Source of the DNA: Microplitis mediator | Taxonomy: Eukaryota > Arthropoda > Insecta > Hymenoptera > Braconidae | DNA length: 64,000 bases | Reading direction: 5' to 3' | NCBI RefSeq assembly: GCF_029852145.1 | Contig: NC_079969.1 | Location: 25,412,459 to 25,476,458, forward strand | Shown here: piece by piece, positions 54,815-64,000 of the stretch | Layout of the letters: each line of letters begins with the position of its first letter | How positions within the stretch are numbered: the stretch's first letter is position 1 | The notes under the pieces: generated by a model | The model's database searches: none | What the model was told of the DNA's origin: nothing | Seen by the model: the letters and a program-made list of their open reading frames with translations, nothing else | Translations under genes and position numbers: made by a program

Positions 54815-55068
54815 TTACGAGGAGCAAAATGGGCTTAGAAAATTTACGAATTTTTATTATAGTCAGCCTCTGAAAATTTTTTATTTTCTACTATAATTCC
54901 TAATTTAGACAAATAATATTCATTCTAATTTATCAATAAGTTTTAAGTGCATGATTTTTTTCGTAGTGTACTGTAATAATTTTTTGTCGACTCAACTTCC
55001 TGTTTCAAGTTTGGTCAACAGTATAATAAAAATTCGTAAATTTCCTAAGCCCATTTTTCTCCGTGTAG
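54815..55068. mobile_element. Short MITE with GAGCAAAATGGGCTTAG arms
   Basis: GGGCTTAGAAAATTTACGAA on the left and TTCGTAAATTTCCTAAGCCC on the right. The right edge ends CTCCGTGTAG, i.e. CTACACGGAG read inward, linking it to the ACACGGA-ended families. Confidence 0.75.
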
Positions 55069-55150
55069 TTCTATTTCGAGTGAAATTTATCTGGGGTCAA
55101 AATGGCGTCATTTAAAAGTTAAAACAAAGAGTATTTTTTGTTATAAAAAA

Positions 55151-55310
55151 ACTGTCTACAAGCTGGAACTTTATGAAAAAATCTTAGCTGCTGTAAAAAA
55201 ATTTAGGGGATATTCTAGATGTAAATCCTCTAAATGGTTGATTTCCATGCATTTTTCTAAAGCTGCTAAGAGTTTTTATTCATAAAGTCCCAGCTTGTAG
55301 AAAGTTTTTT
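55151..55310. repeat. Imperfect hairpin repeat
   Basis: CTACAAGCTGGAACTTTATG is mirrored by CATAAAGTCCCAGCTTGTAG; CTTAGCTGCTGTAAAAA pairs with AAAGCTGCTAAGAG. Confidence 0.7.
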
Positions 55311-56025
55311 ATAGCAGAAAATCCTCTTCAATACTTATAATCTTTTATTTTGAGTCTGAATACGTTCTATCTACTTTTCAGATTCACATACTTCTTATTT
55401 ACGTTTTTAACGTCAAGTAATATAGATAAGTTCAATCAACGATTTGAATTGCGACTCAGGCAATTGACTTTATTTTTAATAAAAAAAAATATTTTTATAA
55501 TTTGGTGAGTTGTATTGTAAATCATGTAGTGAATAAAAATAGTCAAATTTTGTTTTGTTTGTTAAATAAAATTTGTTTTATTTAAAAATAATGTTCCAAA
55601 AATCTGTATGATTTTTTTTTCATAATTTTCTTGTATTGTATGAGTATTTTTTTTTTTTTTTTTTTTTTGTTATAATAACGTGATAATATTGGGTTTATCC
55701 AGAGGTTGGATTTGAGCCAGGATTCTCTAAAAATAAATTGCACTTGAAATAATATAAAGAGCACGAGTTAATATTAGTATCGATTTGTGCACATATGCGA
55801 AAATAGTGATATGAGTTAATATATATAACTAATATAATTGGTTTAAAATGGAGTATAGACAGAATGAGAACAGGAAAGTGGGAATAGAGAAATGATATGT
55901 GATTCTGGCTCAGGGTTCTTAAAATCAATATTAGCATATTTTTTTTCTTACTCTATTATATTTAAAAAAATCATAATTGTCTTGTACAATTGAATTATTC
56001 AATTATTTTAAAAAAAATTATATAT
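55311..56025. other. AT-rich spacer downstream of the DRC-type gene, no gene seen
   Basis: Includes a T-run at about 55628-55668. It probably contains the 3' untranslated region of the DRC-type gene, but no signal can be fixed. Confidence 0.4.
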
Positions 56026-59000
56026 TTATTTTTTTTTCTTTGATTTCTTTTTCTTTCTTAGTAACTGACGTTCAAGATATCCTCGCCAAGCACGTTGTAT
56101 TATTTTAGCAGCACGATTTCTTTTAAAATTATCCAAAGTTTCAGTAAATGCCTTCAAAATTGATAATTCACGTTCGTTTTTTAATTCCTCGTATTCTTTT
56201 TCTTGTACTGATACTTTATTCTTAAAAATAAAATTAGTTTTTTTTTACGATAAATAAATAGTATACTGTGTGACAAAGGATGAGACAAGACGATTTCAGA
56301 CCAGGGCAAAGTTGGCTGACATCACTCGCAGTGAAATCGCGTTTCATTCTGAGTCACACACAATATTTTTCATGATTACTTGCATCGGAGCTTCAAGTTC
56401 AGTGTCAGCAGCCAGTAAGAAACAAGTTAATTTCAAGCCAACAGTGTTATTATTTATTATTTATCGTCATTTTTATAAAACTTAATAACAGTCAGAACTG
56501 TCATTTACGTAAATAAAATTAATGGCCTGAATTACTATTAAACAAAAGACAAGTATCAGAGTTTAAATTGCGAAAGTCATAAGCCAGTGGGCAGGAAAAT
56601 TATTTGTTTGTTTCCAAGAGACGAAACAAGTTTGTTTCTGCCCGCTGACTAATAGCATTCATAATTTACGTAGGGGAGGGTGGGGCAGAGCGGCCCCCTA
56701 AGCCAATTATCATTTTTTGTGGCTTTCAACCATAAGATCACTTTACTTTTGTCCTATTTCGAACAAATTTATGGACATTTTGCCAAAATTCTGAAAATTT
56801 TTTTTTTTTTGTGGGGCAGAGCGGGGTCCCCCTTCAAAAAGTGATAAAAAAAATTTTTTTTTTCGTTTTTTTTTTTTTTTAAATTGTTTTCATCATTAAG
56901 AATGTATTTCTTTCTTTTGACAACTATTTTTGGTTTTATATTACTCGAAAAAAATTTTTTAAAGCGTAAAAAATCGTTCACTCTCGATTACCTTAATTAC
57001 TAATTGTTATTTAATAAAAAAAAAAATCAATTCTATAATTTTACTTTATTTCAAAAATTTATCACCTAAAAAAAAAAATTTAATTTTTATAAATTTTTAG
57101 TGACCAAATTTGCCTCTTAGATAGAGAAACGGCCGAAAAATATGAAAAAATAATTTTTTCGGAAGTTTCGGCTGGTCCATTTTGCCCCAGGTGTTATGCG
57201 TAGGGCTAGAAATGTGGAATTATAATAATTTTTTTTTAATTTGACGATAAAAATATGAAAAAATCACTTTTTAAAAATTTTGGGCTTGTCCATTTTGCCC
57301 CAAATGTCATGCGTAGGGATAAAAATGCGCAAACATATCGGATTTATAGTAATTGGTCGAAAAAAAAAAATTTTTTTTTTTGGTCAAAATTTCAGGGGGG
57401 CCGCTCTGCCCCACCCTCCCCTATTTTCTAATATAAATTCGCGGCATTGGGCTGAAATTCGCTTGTTTCGACCGGCTGTAGAGACGCTGAAACTCAAAGT
57501 TTCGATGCTGGTATCTTGAAATACTATATTTTGTGACAAGGAATGATATAAGACGATTTCAGACTAGGGTAAAGTTGGCTGGCATCACTCGCAGTCTGAA
57601 ATCGTGTTTCATGCTGAGTCACACACAATATTTTTCATGATTATCTGCATCGGAGCTTCAAGTTCAGTGTCAGCAGCCAGTAAGAAACAAGTTAATTTCG
57701 AGCCGATGATGCGGAGAGTTGTTAGAGATGAGAAATCTGTGATTTACAGTCACTTATTAGATAGTAAATAAGACAAAAATATTATTTTCACTCATTTTTA
57801 GTAATTTTATTTGGTTAATTAAAACTGTCACTTAAAAAATGAAATGAGTAAACTGAAATGACAAGAAAACAACTGAGAGTAATAAGGCTGCGAATGAACA
57901 TTAAGTATAACTAATACCGGGCAGAAACAACTGTGTTTTTTCCCAAGGGAAGAAACACGCATGTTTCTGCACGTTTTTGTGAATTACGAATTCGCTAGTA
58001 ATTGTTTGCAGCATCGGCTTTAAATTAGTTTGTTTTGACCGGCTGTAGAGACACTGAAACTTTAAATTTTGATGCTGGTATCATGAAAAAATATTAAAGT
58101 ATAATTTAAAGTTTTTAATTAAATATACCTCGAGAATTTTCAATTTTACTTCTAACTCATTAGATTCTTCTATCAAAGATTCCATTGTCCGATAAAGCAT
58201 TCCAACGTCTTTATCATACTTGGCAAGTATTTCTAAATAATTTCGTTCTGCTGTTTTCCTAATATATATGAATTTAATAATCTCTATTAAAAATAGCCAG
58301 ACATGCAATCATTTATTAATAGTAATTATCGTGCTTTATGATAATAAGATTTATAATATAATTATTAATTATAATTATATACATATATTAGCGATATAAA
58401 TTATTACCGCATATTATATAAATCTTCCTCATTAGTTTTATTTATCTCATAAATAGCTTCGTACTCAGCACTCTTTAAATTTATTTCTCTTTGAATTTTT
58501 TTTTCTTCAATTAATTTTTTTTCCGTAATATTTTCTATAATCTCTTCAGTTTTTTTTCTGAAAAAAAAAAAAAAAAAAAACTGTAGTTAATTTTAAAAAT
58601 TAAAAAATCAAAAGATGAATTTTATTTTGTAGTTTAATATTAAAAATATGACATTTTTTTTTTCTATTAAAGTCAATGCTACTCGAAAAATAACAGGAGT
58701 ATTTCATGAGTAAATAAAAAGATTCTGACTTTTTTTCTTCATTTTCCCATTTTTGTTTGGCCTTAATCCCTTCTAAGAGGATTTTTTCTTCAGCGATTTG
58801 TCCTTTTATATCATTTATAAAATGTTGATGCAAAATTTTTTCAGTTTCGATTGTGCTCTTCAAATCTAACGAACAAAAAAAAATTAAACAACTGAGAAAA
58901 GGAAGTAAAACAAATGATAAAAAAAGTAGTATCTGGTGTAAAGTTGTTCGTAATTCCAGACATAAAATCGATTTTTCAAGCTTACTCTCAGCTTCCACTC

Positions 59001-59256
59001 GAGCTTTTTCACCATCAACAAGTGCGCTTGCCAAAGCAGATGCGCGCTCACGTTCTTCTTTAGGTGACGTTCGCATTCGCATTTCAATAATGCGTCCAAG
59101 AACATCTAACATCTTTATTAAATTTTCCAATCTACTGCTTCGCTCTTTATTACTCGGCGACTCACATACATTTGACGTACAACATTTTTTCTTTACTTGT
59201 GTTATTAATTCCGTTAAAATTGCATTAATTCTCGCAATCGCAATTTCGCGTTCCAT
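56026..59256 (-). CDS. Dynein regulatory complex DRC9/DRC10-type IQ-motif protein (IQCG/IQCD-like), 5 exons
   Basis: Exons 58986-59256, 58730-58865, 58408-58557, 58129-58258 and 56026-56220; phases all fit and give 293 residues. DRC9 and DRC10 are structural proteins of the nexin-dynein regulatory complex that link axonemal doublets and help control dynein. The protein is almost wholly charged coiled coil. Exon 4 has the family mark LAKYDKDVGM. The last exon has the IQ motif IIQRAWRGYLERQ (about residues 269-281, calmodulin-type binding), then a Lys-rich tail KKKKSKKKK. Length is below the roughly 440 residues I recall for human IQCG; the N-terminus here looks short but starts cleanly at ATG 59256. 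The exon 2 donor is GTCAGA, weak but forced by phase. I cannot decide between DRC9 and DRC10. Function fits the neighbouring axonemal dynein gene. Confidence 0.82.
56262..58086. repeat. Tandem duplication of a roughly 0.5-kb unit in the last intron of the DRC-type gene
   Basis: Unit 1 (about 56262-57519) and unit 2 (about 57523-58086) both start near GACGATTTCAGAC, share CATCGGAGCTTCAAGTTCAG and TTTCTGC, and end GACCGGCTGTAGAGAC then GATGCTGGTATC. Unit 1 is longer only because it contains the 751-bp MITE at 56672-57422. Confidence 0.75.
56672..57422. mobile_element. 751-bp TA-flanked MITE, copy 2 (opposite orientation)
   Basis: AGGGGAGGGTGGGGCAGAGC at both ends, read inward, flanked by TA. 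Same length as copy 1 (42342-43092) and almost identical to its reverse complement. Confidence 0.88.
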
Positions 59257-59424
59257 AATTAAAATATTTTTTTTTTTTTAAACTAATTTATTAAATTTTT
59301 TATTCAATAAAGTCTGCGCATGTTAATTAAATTTCATGTCACTGTACACGTTAGTATATTCAGCAAAGTATTACTGTAATAATTGAATATAAATGAAAAG
59401 TCAACAATAGACGGAAAATATAAC

Positions 59425-59438
59425 GTTACTATAGTGAC
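59425..59438 (-). promoter_or_regulatory. Candidate RFX X-box upstream of the DRC-type gene
   Basis: GTCACTATAGTAAC on the gene's strand matches the relaxed X-box consensus RYYNYY(N1-3)RRNRAC and misses the stricter GTNRCC half by one base. It lies about 170 bp upstream of the ATG. A forkhead-like GTCAACA is at 59400-59406. Confidence 0.45.
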
Positions 59439-60123
59439 AGATTAACGATTTAACAGACTAGTCTATATCGGGGAAGGGGCGCGGGCAAGTTGGGTCCCCT
59501 GAAAAGAATTAAACTCTTCAAATATCTCAAAATTAAATTTACTTTTTGTTTCCACGAATTTTGGGTTGAAAAGTGTAATTTTTTAAATTAAATTTGATCG
59601 ATTTCAAATTTACTGAAGGGCTCAATCTGATCGACGTTAAATTCTTTTTAATTATTAATCAAACTCGGATCAAAAATTTTTTTACGCAATTTTCAGTGAC
59701 TCAAACTGCCCCATGATGTTCATGTTGCCTCTATGAAGTTTTAGAAAAATTTTTTGGAGGCTGATTTTGCACCTTATAGTTTTAGTTTATAAAAAAATTC
59801 AATTATTGCCTACTCCTCTTCCTTTCAATATTTGAATAAATTCCAATATTTGTACTCTGTTTCAACGGTTAATTTTTCTTTTTTTGCTAATTATTTTTCA
59901 ATGTTTTTTATGTCGTAACACAAACAATAGGAAAATTAAATTTAAAGAAAGAAACATTTTAGTCTTTACCATGAACTCGATTTTTTTTTTTAAATTTTAA
60001 AATCAAAAAAAGTTTTCCATATGATGTTTATAAATCACTCTAGCATTTAAATTTATAAAACAGTTTTTTCTTAATTGTTCTTGTAATTTTGATGTTAAAT
60101 ATAAAACTTTATTGTGTAAAAAA
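59439..60123. other. Spacer between the DRC-type gene and the esterase, no gene seen
   Basis: Around 59465-59510 there is a GGGGAAGGGGCGCGGGC edge that resembles the AGGGGAGGG-ended MITEs, but no partner end was found. Confidence 0.35.
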
Positions 60124-60837
60124 TATCGCGTTACTGATGCGATAAGGGCGTATCCCGAAAAAAATACCCTTGAAAAGGCATAAGGGCGTATAAAAATTTT
60201 TTTCCGGGAATCGACGTAGTTATGCCTGAAGCGGGCAGAAATGCAAAAAAAAATTTTGGTACGCCCTTATGGCACCCAAGGTACCTACCGGGAGCCATAA
60301 GGGCGTACAAAAAAAAAGTTTTTGGGAAACAACGTCTTTTTACTTGAAACGCGTAGAAATGACGAAAAAAAAAATTTTTCAAATTTGAAATTTTTTGGTA
60401 CGCCCTTATGGCACCCGGGGTACTTACTGGGGGCCATAAGGGCGTACAAAAAAAAAATTTTTCGGGAAACGACGTATTTTTACTTTAAATGCAGAGAAAT
60501 GATGAAAAATTTTTTTTTTCAAACTTGAAATTAACTTTGATTAAAATTTTTTGGAATACTTTTAATCATTCTCAATTTAAAATTTGAAATAAAAATTTAA
60601 AGTAAAAATACGTCGTTTCCCAAAATTTTTTTTTAGTACGCCCTTATGGCTCCCGGTAGGTACCCTGGGTGCCATAAGGGCGTACCAAAATTTTTTTTTG
60701 CATTTCTGCCCGTTTCAGGCATAACTACGTCGATTCCCGAAAAAAATTTATTGGTACGCCCTTATGGCACCCGGGTGTAAGGGCATCAGGGCGTATAATA
60801 GGCTGATACGCCCTTATGGCATTTGTAACGCGATATA
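60124..60837. mobile_element. Inverted-repeat element with TACGCCCTTATGGC repeats
   Basis: Ends TATCGCGTTACTGATGCGAT and, read inward, TATCGCGTTACAAATGCCAT. Inside are at least six copies of TACGCCCTTATGGCACCC in either orientation, and mirrored AAACGACGTATTTTTACTT segments. Related to 45046-45835. Confidence 0.82.
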
Positions 60838-61187
60838 TTTACATATTTGTAAGTATGTAATATAAAATTCATCTGTTTCTTTGTATTAAAACCAAAAGTT
60901 TTATCTTTTGAATTTAATTAACCGATAATAATAAAGTAATCAAAAATTCAAACAGCGAACATATGTTTTACAGGTAGTTTTTAAAATATTTGCTCGTTAG
61001 CTACCATATTGAAGAGCTTTATTGAACAGTTAACTGTATAACGACACTGTTCTCTACATAATATATTACACTATAGTGTCAAATTGTCGTCAACTTCTGT
61101 TGATTAGTGCTCGTCAGAAAAGTTAATCAATTATGTGTTAATTAAAAAATGTATTATCCGTTAGTGATTCGATTTTAGTCTCAAAAT

Positions 61188-63970
61188 ATGGCCGCACAAT
61201 CACATTATTTGAAATTATGTATTTTCAACTTAATTATTTGTTTCAACACAGTTGGAATTGAAAGTTTATCATTTCAGTTGACGTCAGTTATAAAAACAGA
61301 CAAAGGTCCAGTTCGGGGTGAAATTTTAACATCTGCTGATAGAAAAATTAAATTTTCATCATTTCGTGGTATAAGATATGGAAAACCACCCGTCGGTTAT
61401 TTAAGATTCAAGGTAATAAATATTTTTTTTTATTTATAATCCCAAAATACATTGTTGTGGAAAAAAAATTAAACAATGCAAATTGCGACTCAAATCTCAA
61501 TGTCAGTAGCCTCAATTAAACTAATAGAGGTCAATTTAAAATTCCCTGGCGGATCTGAATTACGGTAAATTATGGTGCTCGAAAGAATGACGATATTTTA
61601 CGATAAAATCCCGTAGTTTACGGTAAAGGTACGGTATTTGTACCGTAAATTTGCAGGAACAGAATGATAATTTGCCGTAAAATTGACACAAGCCTACGGT
61701 ATTTTACCGTAAAGTGAATTATTACACTGTAAAAACTGTCGAAATTTAAAAAGCATACGGTGATTACGGCAAAAATTCAGAAAATTACGGTAAATAGCCA
61801 CATTTGACCGTAATTAACTATAAAGGCCGTAAATTGTGATAAGTTTCCCACATAAAGCCCTATTTTACGGTAAACTACGGCGACATACGGTAAATTACCA
61901 TAATTCGAATCTGCCAGGGTTATTGGTTTTGAAAACTAATCATGTTGGGAAATAATCGAAAACATTAGTGTGTATACATTTTCGATCTATTCGAGCTCGA
62001 AAATACACTTGCATGTGATTGTTTTTTCCCATGTAGTTATTAAAGTCAATACGAATACACCGAATTAACCGAAAACCAAATGGAGTATCAGGGATAAAAT
62101 AACCATCGATTGAAACTTAAAGTAAAGGGAAATAAAGTTGTTTTCGTTTTTGACAAGTCAATCACGCATATGTCAATATTCTAATAGTAGTACTACACAG
62201 AAAAAAACGTTATCTTGAGTCAAGAAAATATTTTTGAAGACAAATTTTTTCGAGAACCAAGTCAAGATTTTCTTGAGCCAAGAGAATTTGTCTTGGTTAA
62301 AAAAAATTCGTCTTGGTCGGAGAAGATTTCTACTTTATCTCAGAAAATTTAGGTCTCCAAAAAAATTTTCTTGAATCAAGAATATTTACCTTCAGTCGAG
62401 AATTTTTTTTTTTCTGTGTAGTCTAAAATATAAGGTGGTCTTGACTAGTGTAAAATGTATTGACGTTAAAAGTTAAGGTGTTACGACTGTGAAAAAGTAT
62501 TGTCTAATAGTTAATCTTTTTAGCCACCTGCTGAAGCAGACCCGTGGACAAGTATTTTTGATGCAACTTCAGAGGGTATCCAATGTCCGCAGATGGATAT
62601 ATTCCACCCGAATATCTATGTGGGTTCTGAAGATTGTTTGAATTTGAATGTATATACCCCGAAAACATATTTTTCAAGTAATTGTGATAATGCAAGTAAT
62701 CGTAGTAGTTCAGCTGGTTTATTACCGGTCATGGTATGGATTTTTGGAGGTGCATTTTATCGTGGTGATATAAAAATGTCTTATAATGGTCCGGATTACT
62801 TTATTGAGAATGATGTTGTTGTTGTTGCGTTGAATTATCGTTTGGGTCTTCTTGGATATTTGTCGCTAGATTTACTAGAAGCTACTGGTAATGCCGGATT
62901 AAAAGACCAAGTTCTTGCACTAAAATGGGTACAAAAAAATATAAAAAAGTTTGGTGGTGATCCTGATAATGTAACTTTTTTTGGATTAAGTTCTGGTGCG
63001 TCTTCTGTTGATTATCATATTCTATCTGATAAATCGCAAGGTATAAATAATAATACTTACACTATGAACTCTTAACGATCACATTTTACGGATCCTAATG
63101 TCATTAACCAGCTGTAAAAATCAAACTATTTAATATTCTTACAACAAATTTAGTAAAGATATTTACTGAAGTAAGAGACCCAGTACCCGATCACTCGTAT
63201 ATTTGTATATTTAATAAAATAGTGTTCTGATCGATTTTAAGAGCTTGGCATTAAAATAGAAATAACTAGAAGACAATGCAGAATTGAAAAAAAATTTATC
63301 AGAGATAATTTGTAGGAAATAAAATTGTCTACAAAAAAGATTCTATGGCATTTTATGATAAGTCCGATAGTTTCGCCGGAAAAGTAAAAAGATATCGAAA
63401 TTTACTCTAACTTGACTTCGAGGTCCAATAACTTTTGAACAGATGGATTTATCAAAAAATGATAAGAGACTTTTTTTGTAGAGCGTTAACTTCCCTACAA
63501 AAATATTTACTGGGCTTATTCGTACAATGAGCCATTGTCGAGGTAAAAAATTCCAAATTAAAAAAAATTTTTTTTCCCATGTTACTTAAATGGGAAATCG
63601 AATTTTTCGATGCGCTGAGCCTCTAATTGACTTAGAATTTTTTTTCAAGCGGGAATATTTTTTTTTGTTCTATAAATTGTTAGTTTTTCAGGTAGGACAG
63701 AAAAAAAAATATCGCCTAAATATAAAACACTCTAATATATATATATATATATATGAAATTTATTTTTGAGGTCTTTTTCATCGATCCATTAGTATGAGCG
63801 GTTCAGCTCTATGTTTTTGGAGTATTACTACTACACCTGAAATTCAAACTTATGCTCATCAAGTAGCTCATCATCTGGGATATACTGTTAATAACAACAC
63901 AGAACTTCTTAAATTATTACGAAATGAATCTGCTGAAAATATTGTTAAAGCAACTGCTAAAATAACCTCA
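61188..63970 (+). CDS. Secreted type-B carboxylesterase (first three exons; continues past window)
   Basis: Exons 61188-61412, 62524-63040 and 63771-63970 give 314 residues in frame, and a GT donor at 63971 shows that it continues. The family is usually about 550 residues, so the catalytic Glu and His lie outside. The N-terminus is a likely signal peptide (hydrophobic LCIFNLIICFNTVG). Family blocks in order: FSSFRGIRYGKPP (exon 1), EDCLNLNVYTP (about 112-122), WIFGGAFYRG (oxyanion loop, normally HGGG), NYRLGLLGYL (about 179-188), NAGLKDQ, FFGLSSGASS with the nucleophile Ser about 231, and SMSGSAL (exon 3). Relatives hydrolyse carboxyl esters, including xenobiotics and, for some, juvenile hormone; the substrate cannot be told. 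Oddities: GLSSG instead of GESAG, and FGGA instead of HGGG. Confidence 0.9.
61543..61920. mobile_element. Inverted-repeat element in esterase intron 1 (TACGGTAAA-rich)
   Basis: CCCTGGCGGATCTGAATTAC at the left and, read inward, CCCTGGCAGATTCGAATTAT. The body has more than a dozen TACGGTAAA/TTTACCGTA units. Confidence 0.82.
62194..62420. mobile_element. Short MITE with TACACAGAAAAAAA ends in esterase intron 1
   Basis: TACACAGAAAAAAACG and, read inward, TACACAGAAAAAAAAAA. The body has TCTTGAGTCAAGA/TCTTGG units. Confidence 0.8.
63168..63222. repeat. Half copy of the ACCCAGTACCCGATCACT palindromic MITE
   Basis: GTAAGAGACCCAGTACCCGA without its mirror arm; it is cut where the foldback fragment at about 63226 begins. 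Confidence 0.65.
63226..63700. mobile_element. Single arm of a foldback element (same family as 15499-16942), esterase intron 2
   Basis: Shares TTTCGCCGGAAAAGTAAAAAG, ATAACTTTTGAACAGATGGA and ATTTATCAAAAAATGATAAG with the right arm of the intron 31 foldback. The mirror arm is absent. Confidence 0.75.
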
Positions 63971-64000
63971 GTAATTTTTTTATCATTTCACTATTTTTAC

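Noticed and set aside
58853..59281. Plus-strand open frame of 142 codons
   Set aside because: It is the antisense of the DRC-type gene's first exons, which have coherent splice phases and family motifs on the minus strand.

Overview
The window is eukaryotic nuclear DNA from an insect, most likely a hymenopteran (parasitoid-wasp-like); the family-level guess is weak. It is very AT-rich, coding exons are small, introns follow GT-AG, and introns and spacers are packed with short inverted-repeat (MITE-like) elements. No operons, rRNA, tRNA or CRISPR arrays were seen.

Layout. (1) About 829-40350, minus strand: one axonemal inner-arm dynein heavy chain gene of the DNAH3/7/12 group. I could place 46 exons by hand; they sum to 11,475 nt, i.e. 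3,825 in-frame codons without a stop. The last C-terminal exons (roughly 180-200 residues by family comparison) lie off the left edge. (2) 5350-6528, plus strand: an intronless 392-residue ORF nested inside the dynein's largest intron, built of two related domains and not recognised. (3) 40794-41075, minus: a small ORF of doubtful status beside a transposon end. (4) 48179-52708, minus: a three-exon gene for a 112-residue protein using a 19-nt microexon, with a candidate alternative last exon at 44331-44408. (5) 56026-59256, minus: a five-exon gene for a 293-residue coiled-coil protein ending in an IQ motif, a dynein-regulatory-complex DRC9/DRC10-type (IQCG/IQCD) protein. (6) 61188 to beyond 64000, plus: the first three exons of a secreted type-B carboxylesterase.

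The dynein heavy chain and the DRC protein both belong to the motile axoneme (in insects: sperm and chordotonal cilia). Both have an RFX X-box-like motif in the few hundred bases upstream of the start codon, with a forkhead-like motif nearby, which suggests shared ciliary control.

The rest is dominated by transposon debris: at least eight families of terminal-inverted-repeat elements, long foldbacks filling whole introns, nests several layers deep, a tandem array carried inside an element, and a palindrome of more than 500 bp. Several insertions can be ordered in time because the uninterrupted target is still visible in a paralogous copy or in the opposite arm of a foldback. Element edges come within 15 nt of splice donors, yet every exon is intact.
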